Counted from the first letter of the stretch, positions 42,177 to 51,170 are shown. The stretch is DNA of 64,000 nt from Yinghuangia aomiensis (GCF_039542225.1 NZ_BAABHS010000015.1:1-64000); one strand, 5' to 3'. The notes: generated by a model from the letters alone, not told the origin. Program-made: numbers and translations.

Positions 42177-42743
42177 ATGCAGCAGAACACGTCAGCGCGG
42201 ACACTGCGCCGCGCCGCCGTCATAGCGATGATCGCGGGCGTCCTCGCGATCGCCGCACCGGTCGGCGTACGCGCCCTGCCCGGAGCGTCCGACGACCAGC
42301 CGGTCCTGGCCGACACGGGCGCGTCCGGCAACGAACCACTGATCCTGACCGTGGGCGTCGCCATGCTCGCGGGCGGCGCGGTGGTCGTCGGCGCGGCCAA
42401 GTACCGCGCTTACCGCGTGGCCGGCGCGGAGGACGAAGACGAGGACTGGGACGAGGAGTTCGACGACGAATTCGACGAGTTCGACGAGGACTCGGAGGAC
42501 GGGGAGTCGCAGGGCGAGGAGTCGGGCGCCGAGGGGCGGCCGGAGGCGGCGGCCGCCGGAAAGGCCGCGGCGGACACGGCCGCGCCCGAGGCACCCGCGG
42601 CTGCGCCCACGCCCGCCGAGCCGACGCCTCCGAAGCCATCCGCGGCACCGGAACGCCCGGCCCCGGAGGGGAAGAAGGCTGCGGCGGACTCCCCCGCGAC
42701 ACCGCCCGCGGACCGGGAGGAACCGACCGGGTCGGCGAAGTAG
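42177..42743 (+). CDS. LAXTG-type membrane protein with acidic tail
   Basis: 188 aa from ATG at 42177, with GAGCGAGGG upstream. Residues 1-33 form a signal peptide (basic start, core AAVIAMIAGVLAIAAPVGV). Only 10 residues later comes LADTG (44-48), a sortase E-like motif. A hydrophobic helix (54-74) and the basic stop KYRAYR follow. The remaining part is a very acidic stretch (85-118, mostly Asp and Glu) and a Pro/Ala-rich tail. Normal sorting substrates end after the basic stop. If cut at LADTG only about 14 residues would be anchored, so the tail is probably the functional part. Confidence 0.65.
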   Translation: MQQNTSARTLRRAAVIAMIAGVLAIAAPVGVRALPGASDDQPVLADTGASGNEPLILTVGVAMLAGGAVVVGAAKYRAYRVAGAEDEDEDWDEEFDDEFDEFDEDSEDGESQGEESGAEGRPEAAAAGKAAADTAAPEAPAAAPTPAEPTPPKPSAAPERPAPEGKKAAADSPATPPADREEPTGSAK

Positions 42744-43351
42744 CCGAACACCCTCCCCCGCGCCCCGAGAACCACACCGCACAGGGGCACACCCGGGTTC
42801 GCGCACCGCTTCCCACCCGATCCGCAGACAAGCCGGCGGACGCGGTCGCTTGCGCGCGGTGCACAGGTCGGCGCCGGATTCGGGTGGCAGCTGCAACAAC
42901 CCGTCGTGACCCGCGCCCGGCACGACGTCGCCCCTGACTCGACAAGTCGCCTGGCGCGAGTCCTCGCTGCGGCGCGCGGAGTTGGGCCGGAACGCGGAGT
43001 TGGGCCGGGCGGGGGCGGCGGGCGCGGGGGCTTCTCGGCGGACGGCGCAGCCGCCCACAATGCCCCCCACACGATCCGGCACTCCGCTGCCGCCCTCGAT
43101 CGCCGTGGACGCGCCACGACCGCGCCCGGCCGCTCACGCCACGCGCCGAACGTCCTCGCGGTCGCCGGGTCGGCACCGGCGGGCCCGGCAGCGGCTTCGG
43201 CAACCGGGCCGACCTGCGTCCCGGCCGCCGTGGCCGCGCCGGCGCAAGCGCTGCCGCCGCGGGCCGCGCGACGAACCCGGCCGGGCCCGCGCCGCCGCCC
43301 GTCGTCCCTTTGCTCCGGCGCCCCTTGCTCCGTCGCGCCGTCGGGCGGCCT
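42744..43351. other. intergenic region with direct repeat
   Basis: About 600 bp without a supported gene. A 16-bp direct repeat CGCGGAGTTGGGCCGG occurs at 42975-42990 and 42993-43008, an 18-bp period. The rest is GC-rich low-complexity sequence; open frames here have no ribosome site or domain. Confidence 0.5.
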
Positions 43352-43843
43352 CTACCGCCCCGCGTCCACCGTCGCCTCCGGGCGGGGCCAGGCGTTGCCC
43401 TGCATGTCTTCGATCGAGCGGTTCAGCCGCATGAGCATCTCGAACAGCTCCGCGCGGTCCTCGTCCGTCCAGCCCGTGAGCACGCGTTCCAGACCGTGGT
43501 AGTAGCGCTCGCGGTCGGCGGCGTAGCGGCGGCGGCCTTCGTCGGTGGCGCGGAGCTTGCGGGCCAGGCCGCCGTCCGGGTCGGGGATGCGTTCCGCCAG
43601 TCCGCCGCGCAACAGCGCGGCAACCTGGCGGTTGACGGTCGACGTGTCCAACTGGAACGCTTCCGCGAGCTGGCCGATCGACATCGGGCCCGCCGCCTCC
43701 AGGCGGCTGATCAGCAGGTACGCCGACCGCTCCAGCAGCGGCCCGTCGACGTGCCGGTTGACCATCACCTGATGCCGCGCCAGAAGCATGCACTCGCGCT
43801 CGATGCCGGCCAGCATGGCGTCCCGCTCGCCGTCCTCCGTCAC
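43352..43843 (-). CDS. MarR-family transcriptional regulator
   Basis: 163 aa from GTG at 43843, with GGGAGGCGAC upstream. The winged helix is PMSIGQLAEAFQLDTSTVNRQVAALLRGGLAERIPDPDGGLARKLRATDEG. The DPDGG wing and the flanking helices are typical of MarR dimers. It is divergent from an MFS exporter, with a 13-bp-arm inverted repeat over the exporter promoter. It most likely represses the exporter and itself until an efflux substrate binds. Confidence 0.9.
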   Translation of the reverse strand: MTEDGERDAMLAGIERECMLLARHQVMVNRHVDGPLLERSAYLLISRLEAAGPMSIGQLAEAFQLDTSTVNRQVAALLRGGLAERIPDPDGGLARKLRATDEGRRRYAADRERYYHGLERVLTGWTDEDRAELFEMLMRLNRSIEDMQGNAWPRPEATVDAGR

Positions 43844-44011
43844 GTCGCCTCCCGGCACGTCGCATCCCTCCGGTCTTCCGCGGCGGGCTGCCGAATCGGT
43901 TCGCCGGATCTCCGGCAACCCTGTCGCCCCGCCAACGTCCGCGCACCGCGCGGGGTTCCGGCTCCGGCTCGGGCCGCGCCGGCACGGAAAGCCTATTCCG
44001 ACCCCCCGTTA

Positions 44012-44044
44012 TATGCACGATACATATCATGTGTATCGTGCATA
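44012..44044. promoter_or_regulatory. 33-bp inverted-repeat operator for MarR/MFS
   Basis: Perfect 13-bp arms TATGCACGATACA (44012-44024) and its complement (44032-44044) around the 7-bp spacer TATCATG. It lies 30 bp before the MFS start codon, in the divergent gap to the MarR gene. AT-rich against GC-rich flanks. Confidence 0.85.
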
Positions 44045-44074
44045 CGGTACCGACCCAGCCTCGGAGGGCACCAC

Positions 44075-45598
44075 ATGACCGCAGCAGCACCCCCGGCGAC
44101 GCGTGACCGCAGTCCCGGTCTGATCGTCGCCGTCCTCGCTTTCTGCGGCATCGTCGTCTCCCTGATGCAGACGCTCGTCGTCCCGCTCCTGACCGACCTT
44201 CCGAACCTCCTGCACACCTCCGCGTCGAACGCCGGCTGGGTCATCACCGCGACCCTGCTCTCCGGCGCCGTGTTCACCCCGGTCATGGGCCGGCTCGGCG
44301 ACATGTACGGCAAGCGCCGCATCCTCGCGCTCTGCCTCGCCCTCCTCACCCTCGGCTCCGTGATATGCGGGCTCAGCGACTCGCTCTTCCCGATGGTGAT
44401 CGGGCGCATCCTGCAGGGCGGCTCCTTCGGCGTCATCGCCCTCGGCATGAGCCTGATGCGCGACGAACTCCCGCCCGCCCGCCTCGGCCCGTCCGTCGCG
44501 CTGATGAGCGCCACGCTCGGCATCGGCGGCGCGGTCGGCCTCCCGGTCGCCGCCCTCGTCGCGCAGAACGCCGACTGGCACATGCTCTTCTGGGGCGCCG
44601 CCGCGCTCGGCGCGCTCGACATCGTGCTCGTGCTGATGTTCGTGCCGGAGTCCCCGGTGCGCACCCCCGCCCGCTTCGACTTCCTCGGCACGCTCGGCCT
44701 GTCCGCGGGCCTCGTCGCGTTCCTCCTCGCGGTGTCCAAGGGCGCCGACTGGGGCTGGGGCAGCCCGACCACGCTCGGCATGTTCGCCGCCGCCCTGGTG
44801 ATCCTGCCGCTCTGGGGCCTCGGCGAACTCCGCACCCGCGAACCGCTCGTCGACCTGCGCATCAGCGCCCGCCCGCAGGTGCTCTTCACCAACCTCGCGT
44901 CCGTCGTCATCGGCTTCGCGATGTACGCCCAGTCGCTGGTCTTCCCCCAGGTCCTCATGCTCCCCGAGGTCAGCGGGTACGGCCTCGGCAAGTCGATGGT
45001 CGTCACCGGCCTCGTCATGGCCCCCGCCGGCCTGGTGATGATGGTGGTCTCGCCGCTGTCCGCCAAGCTCTCCGCGGCGAAGGGCCCGAAGGTCTCGCTG
45101 TTCGTCGGCGCCGTCGTCACCGCGGCCGGCTACCTGATCTCGCTCGTCATGCTCGACGCCGTGTGGAAGATCGTCATCGCCACCAGCGTCTCCGCGGCCG
45201 GATGCGCCCTCGCCTACTCGGCGATGCCCGCGCTGATCATGCAGGCCGTCCCGATGCGCCAGACCGGCTCGGCCACCGGCCTCAACACCCTGATGCGCTC
45301 CATCGGCACGTCGTCGGCGGCCGCGGTCATCAGCATGATCCTCGCCAACATGACCTCCGACCTCGGCGGGCGTTCGATCCCGTCGCTGGGCGGCTTCAAG
45401 ACCGCCCTGTGGGTCGGCTTCGCCGCCGCCGCGGCGGCCGCGCTGGTCAGCCTGCTGATCCCGGCCCGCAAGCCGGCCGGCGAGGCGGACACCGCCATGG
45501 CCTCGGGCACGCCCGTCGCTCCGGCCGCGGAAGCCCCCGCCGGAACACCGGCCGGAACGACGGCCGCAACCGCGGCCGGAACCGCCGCCGCGAACTGA
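44075..45598 (+). CDS. DHA2-type MFS drug exporter
   Basis: 507 aa from ATG at 44075. About fourteen hydrophobic segments, as in the 14-TM EmrB/QacA group. Motif A is GRLGDMYGKRRILAL after helix 2. GRILQGGSFGVIALGMSLMRDELP follows, and the motif-C-like stretch GIGGAVGLPVAALVAQNADWHMLFW lies in helix 5. The C-terminus carries a long Ala/Thr/Pro-rich cytosolic tail (about residues 465-507). It exports small hydrophobic compounds by proton antiport. Expression is likely controlled by the divergent MarR repressor through the inverted repeat in its promoter. Confidence 0.9.
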   Translation: MTAAAPPATRDRSPGLIVAVLAFCGIVVSLMQTLVVPLLTDLPNLLHTSASNAGWVITATLLSGAVFTPVMGRLGDMYGKRRILALCLALLTLGSVICGLSDSLFPMVIGRILQGGSFGVIALGMSLMRDELPPARLGPSVALMSATLGIGGAVGLPVAALVAQNADWHMLFWGAAALGALDIVLVLMFVPESPVRTPARFDFLGTLGLSAGLVAFLLAVSKGADWGWGSPTTLGMFAAALVILPLWGLGELRTREPLVDLRISARPQVLFTNLASVVIGFAMYAQSLVFPQVLMLPEVSGYGLGKSMVVTGLVMAPAGLVMMVVSPLSAKLSAAKGPKVSLFVGAVVTAAGYLISLVMLDAVWKIVIATSVSAAGCALAYSAMPALIMQAVPMRQTGSATGLNTLMRSIGTSSAAAVISMILANMTSDLGGRSIPSLGGFKTALWVGFAAAAAAALVSLLIPARKPAGEADTAMASGTPVAPAAEAPAGTPAGTTAATAAGTAAAN

Positions 45599-45720
45599 GC
45601 CGCCGCCCGGGCGCCGATACCGCCCGGGCCCGCGCTTGCCGCGCCCCACCCCGCATTGTCGGTCGCCGACAGGGTCACGGCGGTGGGGCGCCGTCGTGTC
45701 CGTATCGGGGGTTGCCGCAC

Positions 45721-46458
45721 GTGCGTCCACTCACCACCGGGGGTCCCCGGCACCTCGGCGGCTACCGGCTGCCGCGCCGGATCGGCGCGGGCGGCATGGG
45801 CCGCGTCTTCCTCGCCCGCAGCGCGCGCAGCGCCCGCGGCCGGCTGGTCGCCGTGCAGGTGATCCGCCCCGAACCGGCCGACGACGACGAGTTCCGCGCC
45901 CGCACCCGCTTCCGCGCCGAAGCCGACGCCGCCCTGCGCGTCGACGGACGATGGACCGCCCGCCTGCTCGACGCCGGTCCCGAGGCCGAACTGCCGTGGT
46001 TCGCCACCGCCTACCTGCCGGGCCCGTCGCGGTAACTCGCGGTACGGCAGCGCGGCCCCCTCCCCGGCCCCACCGTCCACGCCCTCGGCGGCCCCCGCCT
46101 GATCGACTTCGGCATCGCCCGCACCGTGGACGCGTCCACACTCACCCGCACCGGTGTCACGATCGGTTCACCCGCGTTCATGTCTCCCGAGCAGATCGCG
46201 GGCCCGCACGCGGGGCAGCCCGGCGACCCGTTCTCCCCGGCCTCGGCGCTCGTCCACGCGGCGACCGGCGAGACGCCGTTCGGACCCAAGGGCGACCCCG
46301 GCCTGCCGTTCCGCATCGGCGAAGCGGCACCGGACTTGCGCGGCGTCCACCCGCTGCGGCTCACCCGCCTTGGTCAACGCCGCCACCGCCGACCAAGGTG
46401 CGCGGCACCCGGCGGAACTCGCAGTCCCGGTCGGCCACCCCCATCCCCCAAGGCGTAA
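45721..46458 (+). pseudogene. decayed Ser/Thr protein kinase
   Basis: The frame from GTG 45721 gives a kinase N-lobe: YRLPRRIGAGGMGRVFLARSA (Gly loop), VAVQVIRPE at the Lys strand (the Lys is Gln here), and the hinge PWFATAYLPGPS. An in-frame TAA at 46033-46035 interrupts it. The same frame resumes with GPLPGPTVHALG and then jumps to GPRLIDFGIARTVD (a DFG motif), so the HRDLKP catalytic loop has been lost by an internal deletion. SPAFMSPEQIAGPHAGQPGDPFS follows, and a frameshift near 46365 moves LVNAATADQGARHPAELA into another frame. Catalysis is impossible. Confidence 0.8.
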
Positions 46459-46504
46459 ATCCCCCCGCACTGGGGGACCCGCATGGCGACACCCCACCCC
46501 GAAT

Positions 46505-46520
46505 ATCGCGTTCTATTGAC
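46505..46520 (-). promoter_or_regulatory. shared motif copy 1, putative PaaX site
   Basis: ATCGCGT-TC-TATTG-AC, overlapping the -35 region of the aromatic operon promoter. It matches the reverse complement of 48753-48768 at 13 of 16 positions. Probably the operator of the PaaX regulator encoded at the end of the cluster. Confidence 0.5.
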
Positions 46521-46543
46521 CGTCGTCACTTTCGCTGGATAAC
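46516..46543 (+). promoter_or_regulatory. promoter of aromatic catabolic operon
   Basis: TTGACC (46516-46521), 16-bp spacer, GATAAC (46538-46543), 43 bp before the ligase start. It is AT-rich in a GC-rich region and overlaps the motif at 46505-46520. Confidence 0.55.
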
Positions 46544-46586
46544 TTGACGGCACGACCCCCCGCTGACTCAGGACGAGGTGGCGCTC

Positions 46587-48209
46587 ATGGAGCTGTCCCC
46601 ATCCGCCCACGCGGACACTTTCTGCCGGGATCGCCTCCCACCTTTCGACCACTGGCCCGAACTGCTTTTCGAGCTACCGGAGTTGACGTACCCCGAGCGG
46701 CTCAACTGCGCCCGCGTCCTCCTCGACGACGTCATCGAGCGCTTCGGCCCGGACCGACGATGCCTGCTCACCCCGACCGACGAGTGGACGTACGGCGAGC
46801 TGCTGCACCGCGCCCGGCAAGTCGCCCAAGTACTCACCGAGGACCTCGGCCTCGTGCCGGGCAACCGCGTGCTGCTGCGCGGCCCGAACAACCCCTGGCT
46901 GGTGGCCTGTTGGTTCGGCATCCTGCGCGCCGGGGGTGTGGTGGTGACCACCATGCCGCTGTTGCGCGCCCACGAGCTGAGCACGCTGTGCGCGATCAGC
47001 CGGCCGGCCGTCGCCATCACCGACCACCGCTTCGCCGACGAGCTGGAGGCCGCCGACGCCGGCAAAGCCGCGGTGATCTCGTACGGCGGCACCTCCGCGG
47101 ACGACCTGGTCGCGCGCTGCGCCGGCAAGACGGGCGACTTCACGGCCGTCGACACCGCGGCCGACGACGTCGCACTGATCGGCTTCACCTCCGGCACGAC
47201 CGGGAAGCCGAAGGCCACCATGCACTTCCACCGCGACGTGCTCGCCAACTCGGACACATTCGCGAGGCACATCGTCAAACCGCGGCCCGACGACCTGTTC
47301 ACCGGCACGCCGCCGATCGGCTTCACCTTCGGGCTCGGCGGCCTTGTGGTCTTCCCGCTCCACGTCGGCGCCGCGACGCTGCTATTGGAACAAGTCACGC
47401 CGGAGCAACTCGCCGGGCTGATCGCCGCGCACGGCGCGACGGTGCTCTTCACCGCGCCGACCGCCTACCGGGCGATCCTGTCGAGCGGGCTCGCCGACCG
47501 CATGTCGGGCCTGCGGCGCTGCGTGTCGGCGGGCGAAGCGCTGCCCGCCTCGGTATGGGATGCCTTCCACGCCGAGACCGGGCTGCGCATCATCGACGGG
47601 ATAGGCGCGACCGAGATGCTGCACGTGTTCATCTCGGCCGCCGACGACGACATCCGCCCCGGCGCGACCGGCAAGCCCGTTCCCGGATTCCGCGCGGAGG
47701 TCCTCGACGAGGCGGGACACGCCGTCGCCGACGGCGAGCCCGGCCTGCTGGCCGTCAAGGGCCCGACCGGGTGCCGCTACCTGGACGACGCCCGGCAGAC
47801 GCAGTACGTGCGGCACGGCTGGAACATCACCGGCGACACCTACGTCCGCGACGCCGACGGCTATTTCTGGTACCAGGCACGCAGCGACGACATGATCGTT
47901 TCGTCGGGCTACAACATCGCCGGGCCCGAGGTCGAAGTCGCCCTGGCCAAGCACCCCGACGTCGCCGAATGCGGCGTGGTGGGCGCGCCCGACGAGCGCC
48001 GCGGCAAGATCGTCAAGGCGTACGTCGTGCTGCGCCAAGGCGTGGCGCCGGACGACGCCAAGGCAGGCGAGCTGCAGACCTTCGTCAAGGAAACCGTCGC
48101 GCCCTACAAGTACCCGCGTGCCGTCGAGTTCGTCGACGCGCTGCCGCGCACCTCGAACGGCAAACTCCAGCGCGCCGTCTTGCGCCGCTGGGCCGCCGAA
48201 GGCCGCTGA
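46587..48209 (+). CDS. 2-aminobenzoate/salicylate-type CoA ligase
   Basis: 540 aa from ATG at 46587, with GAGG upstream; GTG at 46578 is in frame. Adenylate-forming ligase: FTSGTTGKPKATMHFH (P-loop), GIGATEMLHVF (A5), GDTYVRDADGYFWYQARSDDMIVSSGYNIAGPEVE (A7/A8) and RTSNGKLQRAVLRRW with the A10 Lys. The start FCRDRLPPFDHWPELLFELPELTYPERLNCA is characteristic of benzoate-, 2-aminobenzoate- and salicylate-CoA ligases. It forms the aryl-CoA substrate of the hydroxylase two genes downstream. Confidence 0.88.
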   Translation: MELSPSAHADTFCRDRLPPFDHWPELLFELPELTYPERLNCARVLLDDVIERFGPDRRCLLTPTDEWTYGELLHRARQVAQVLTEDLGLVPGNRVLLRGPNNPWLVACWFGILRAGGVVVTTMPLLRAHELSTLCAISRPAVAITDHRFADELEAADAGKAAVISYGGTSADDLVARCAGKTGDFTAVDTAADDVALIGFTSGTTGKPKATMHFHRDVLANSDTFARHIVKPRPDDLFTGTPPIGFTFGLGGLVVFPLHVGAATLLLEQVTPEQLAGLIAAHGATVLFTAPTAYRAILSSGLADRMSGLRRCVSAGEALPASVWDAFHAETGLRIIDGIGATEMLHVFISAADDDIRPGATGKPVPGFRAEVLDEAGHAVADGEPGLLAVKGPTGCRYLDDARQTQYVRHGWNITGDTYVRDADGYFWYQARSDDMIVSSGYNIAGPEVEVALAKHPDVAECGVVGAPDERRGKIVKAYVVLRQGVAPDDAKAGELQTFVKETVAPYKYPRAVEFVDALPRTSNGKLQRAVLRRWAAEGR

Positions 48210-48262
48210 TCCGGCGGACGGCGCGCCCCCGCGCCGTCCGCGCGCACCGAAGGGCACCACCG

Positions 48263-48736
48263 ATGGAAGACCCCACCCCGAACCCCGCCCCGACCGCCGC
48301 CGAGCCGGCGAGCGTCGTCGTCGAACGCCGCGTCGAATGGTCGGACACCGATGCCGCGGGCCACCACCACTTCTCCGCGGTCCAGCGCTGGGCCGAAGCC
48401 GCCGAGGCCGTGCTGCTGGGCAGGCTGGGCCTGCGCAACCTGTTCGGCAGCACCCCGCGCGTGCACTACGAAGCCGACTTCCTGCGGCGCCTTTGGTTCG
48501 GCGAGACGGTGCGCGTCGAGCTGCGCGTCACCAAGGTCGGCACCAGTTCGCTGCATTACGCCTTCGACGTGCGCGGCAGCGAAGGCGTCGCCGCGACCGG
48601 GCGCATGGTGGTCGTCAACTCCCCGGCGACCGCCACCGCGTCGACGCCGTGGCCGGAGGCGGTCCGCGACGCGCTGACCCAGGCCGGCCCGCAGGATCCG
48701 GAGACCTACGCGACACACACCACCACCGATATATAG
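48263..48736 (+). CDS. acyl-CoA thioesterase (4HBT hotdog)
   Basis: 157 aa from ATG at 48263. The hotdog motif VEWSDTDAAGHHHFSAVQRWAEAAE carries the Asp that 4-hydroxybenzoyl-CoA thioesterases use. RVHYEADFLRRLWFGETVRVELRVTKVG continues the fold. Placed between the ligase and the aryl-CoA hydroxylase, it probably hydrolyses 5-hydroxyaryl-CoA to the free acid (gentisate or 5-hydroxyanthranilate), the substrate of the ring-cleaving enzyme. A 44-bp gap to the next gene holds motif copy 2. Confidence 0.88.
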   Translation: MEDPTPNPAPTAAEPASVVVERRVEWSDTDAAGHHHFSAVQRWAEAAEAVLLGRLGLRNLFGSTPRVHYEADFLRRLWFGETVRVELRVTKVGTSSLHYAFDVRGSEGVAATGRMVVVNSPATATASTPWPEAVRDALTQAGPQDPETYATHTTTDI

Positions 48737-48752
48737 CGAAAAAATAGCGATC

Positions 48753-48768
48753 GACAATATGACGCGAT
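48753..48768 (+). promoter_or_regulatory. shared motif copy 2, putative PaaX site
   Basis: GACAATATGACGCGAT, 32 bp before the hydroxylase start. Its reverse complement matches the site at 46505-46520. ATAGCGA also occurs twice just upstream (48733-48739 and 48744-48750, 11-bp period). The AT-rich gap could hold a second promoter. Confidence 0.5.
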
Positions 48769-48800
48769 AGATTCGTGTCATGGCACCACCAGGAGGAACC

Positions 48801-51170
48801 GTGCGCGTAGCAGTCATCGGCGGTGGACCGGGCGGGCTGTACTTCGCCGTCCTGGCCAAGCAGCTGTCCCCGGACTGGGACATCACGGTCTGGGAACGCA
48901 ACGCGCCCGACGACACGTTCGGCTTCGGCGTCGTGTTCTCCGACGAGACCCTCGACGGCATCGCCGACGCCGACCCGCGCGTGCACACGGCCATGTCCGC
49001 GGAGTTCGCCCGCTGGACCGACATCGACATCCGCTACGGCGGCCGCACCCTCACGTCGGGCGGGCACGGCTTCGCCGCCCTCGGCCGCAAGCGGCTGCTC
49101 CGGATCCTCCGGGAACGCTGCGCCGAGCTGGGCGTCGACGTGCGCTACCGCACCCCGGCCCCGCCCGTCGACGAACTCTCCGCCGCCTACGACCTCGTCG
49201 TCGCCGCGGACGGCGTGCGTTCGGCGGCCCGCGAGCGGTACGCCGACGTGTTCCGGCCCGACCTGGACGAGCGCAACTGCCGCTACATGTGGCTGGGGAC
49301 CGACAAAGTCTTCGAGGCGTTCACCTTCATCGTCACGGAAGGAGACTTCGGCGTCCTCCAGGTCCACGCGTATCCCTTCGACGCCACACGCAGCACGTTC
49401 ATCGTCGAGATGGCCGAAGACTCTTGGCACCGGGCGGGATTCGCCGACCTCGCCGCACGCGACCTGCCCGTGGGGCAGAGCGACACCGCGAGCATCGACC
49501 GCTGCGCGGACATCCTCGCCGAGCACTTGGACGGGCACCGGCTGCTGCCGAACAACTCCCGGTGGATCCGCTTCACGACCGTCCGCAACGCCACCTGGCG
49601 GCACGGCAACGTCGTCCTGCTCGGCGACGCCGCGCACACCGCGCACTTCTCCATCGGTTCGGGCACGAAGCTGGCCATGGAGGACGCCCTCGCCCTCGCG
49701 GCCTGCCTGCACGAGCACGCGGACACCGATACCGCCCTCGCCGCGTACGAGGCCGAGCGGCGCCCGGTCGTCGAATCCACCCAGCGCGCCGCGCAGGCGA
49801 GCCTGGAGTGGTTCGAGAACATCGACCGGTATACGGGCCGCCCGGCCGAACAGTTCGCGTTCAACCTGCTGACGCGCAGCCGCCGGGTCACCTACGACAA
49901 CCTCCGGGCGCGCGACGCCGGCTTCGTCGGTGCGGTCGACCGCTGGTTCGGCGGGCGGACGGACGGCTCCACCCCGCCGATGTTCCGGCCCTTCCGCCTC
50001 GGGGGAATCACGCTCTCGAACCGCGTGGTGGTGCCGCCGCTCGCCACCTACTCCGCGGCGCGCGGTGTACCGGGCACGTTCGAAGCCGCCCATCTGGGCA
50101 CCCTCGCGTTCGGCGGCGCCGGGCTGGTCGTCGCCGGCATGACCGCCGTCACGCCCGAAGGCCGGGCGACCCCGCAGTGCCCGGGACTGTGGAACGACGA
50201 ACAGGAAGCCGCCTGGCGCCGCATCGTCGACACCGCCACCGCGCAGACCGACGCCGTGCTCGGCATCCAGCTCACGCACGCCGGGCGCCGCGCCGCACGC
50301 ACGGTCCCCGGCCCCGACGGCACCAGCAGCGCCCTGCGGGACCTCGGCGGCCCGACCGTCGCCGCCTCGCCGCTCGCGTGGGACGACACGAGCAGCACCC
50401 CGGCCGAGGCGACCCGCGCGGACCTCGACCGCATCCGCGACGCCTTCTCCTCCGCCGCCCACCGCGCCGACCGGGTCGGCTTCGACGTCCTCGAACTGCA
50501 ATTCGGGCACGGCCACTTCGTCTCCGGATTCCTGTCGCCGCTCACCAACCGGCGCACCGACGAATACGGCGGCTCACTGCCGCACCGCCTGCGCTACCCC
50601 CTCGAGGTGCTGCACGCGGTACGCGCCGTGTGGCCTGCCGACAAGGCACTCGTGGTGCGGATCTCCGCGTGCGACTGGGCCGACGGCGGAACGACCGAGG
50701 CCGACGCCGTCGAGATCTGCCGCGCGCTCGCCGCCGCCGGAGCCGACGCCGTGGACGTGTCCACCGGCGAAGTCGTGGCCGGAGAACGCCCCGCCTACGG
50801 CCGCAGCTACCAGACCCCCTTCGCCGACCTGATCCGCAACGCCTGCGGAATCCCGACCATCGCCGTCGGCGCGATCTCCACCTACGACGACGTCAACTCG
50901 ATCCTGCTCGCGGGCCGCGCCGACCTGTGCGCGGTCGGGCGGGCCCACATGTACGACCCGCTGTGGACGCTGCACGCCGCCGCGGAACAGGGGTACGCCG
51001 GACCCGGCGCCGCCTGGCCCGAACCCTGGCGCCCGGGCAGCCGGAAGCCGCCCGGCGCCCGCACCGACCGCGTGCCGCCGCGGCTGCACCTGCTCCGCGA
51101 CGCCGCCGAAGACGTCCCGGCGCGCTGGACACCGCAACCGCCCGTCCTGTCCGCCGCCTCGGGCGGGTGA
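48801..51170 (+). CDS. bifunctional aryl-CoA 5-hydroxylase / OYE-type reductase (SdgC/ACMR-like)
   Basis: 789 aa from GTG at 48801, chosen for AGGAGG four bases upstream; ATG at 48780 is in frame. The N-terminal FAD monooxygenase domain (1-~385) has GGGPGGLYFAVLAK, AADGVRS and LLGDAAHTAHFSIGSGTKLAMEDA. The C-terminal FMN domain (~390-770) has FRPFRLGGITLSNRVVVPP, GIQLTHAGRRA, LQFGHGHFVSGFLSP and GAISTYDDVNSI. This fusion is known from salicylyl-CoA 5-hydroxylase SdgC and 2-aminobenzoyl-CoA monooxygenase/reductase. Hydroxylation at C5 of the CoA ester is predicted; whether the reductase half reduces the ring here is open. Confidence 0.92.
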   Translation: MRVAVIGGGPGGLYFAVLAKQLSPDWDITVWERNAPDDTFGFGVVFSDETLDGIADADPRVHTAMSAEFARWTDIDIRYGGRTLTSGGHGFAALGRKRLLRILRERCAELGVDVRYRTPAPPVDELSAAYDLVVAADGVRSAARERYADVFRPDLDERNCRYMWLGTDKVFEAFTFIVTEGDFGVLQVHAYPFDATRSTFIVEMAEDSWHRAGFADLAARDLPVGQSDTASIDRCADILAEHLDGHRLLPNNSRWIRFTTVRNATWRHGNVVLLGDAAHTAHFSIGSGTKLAMEDALALAACLHEHADTDTALAAYEAERRPVVESTQRAAQASLEWFENIDRYTGRPAEQFAFNLLTRSRRVTYDNLRARDAGFVGAVDRWFGGRTDGSTPPMFRPFRLGGITLSNRVVVPPLATYSAARGVPGTFEAAHLGTLAFGGAGLVVAGMTAVTPEGRATPQCPGLWNDEQEAAWRRIVDTATAQTDAVLGIQLTHAGRRAARTVPGPDGTSSALRDLGGPTVAASPLAWDDTSSTPAEATRADLDRIRDAFSSAAHRADRVGFDVLELQFGHGHFVSGFLSPLTNRRTDEYGGSLPHRLRYPLEVLHAVRAVWPADKALVVRISACDWADGGTTEADAVEICRALAAAGADAVDVSTGEVVAGERPAYGRSYQTPFADLIRNACGIPTIAVGAISTYDDVNSILLAGRADLCAVGRAHMYDPLWTLHAAAEQGYAGPGAAWPEPWRPGSRKPPGARTDRVPPRLHLLRDAAEDVPARWTPQPPVLSAASGG

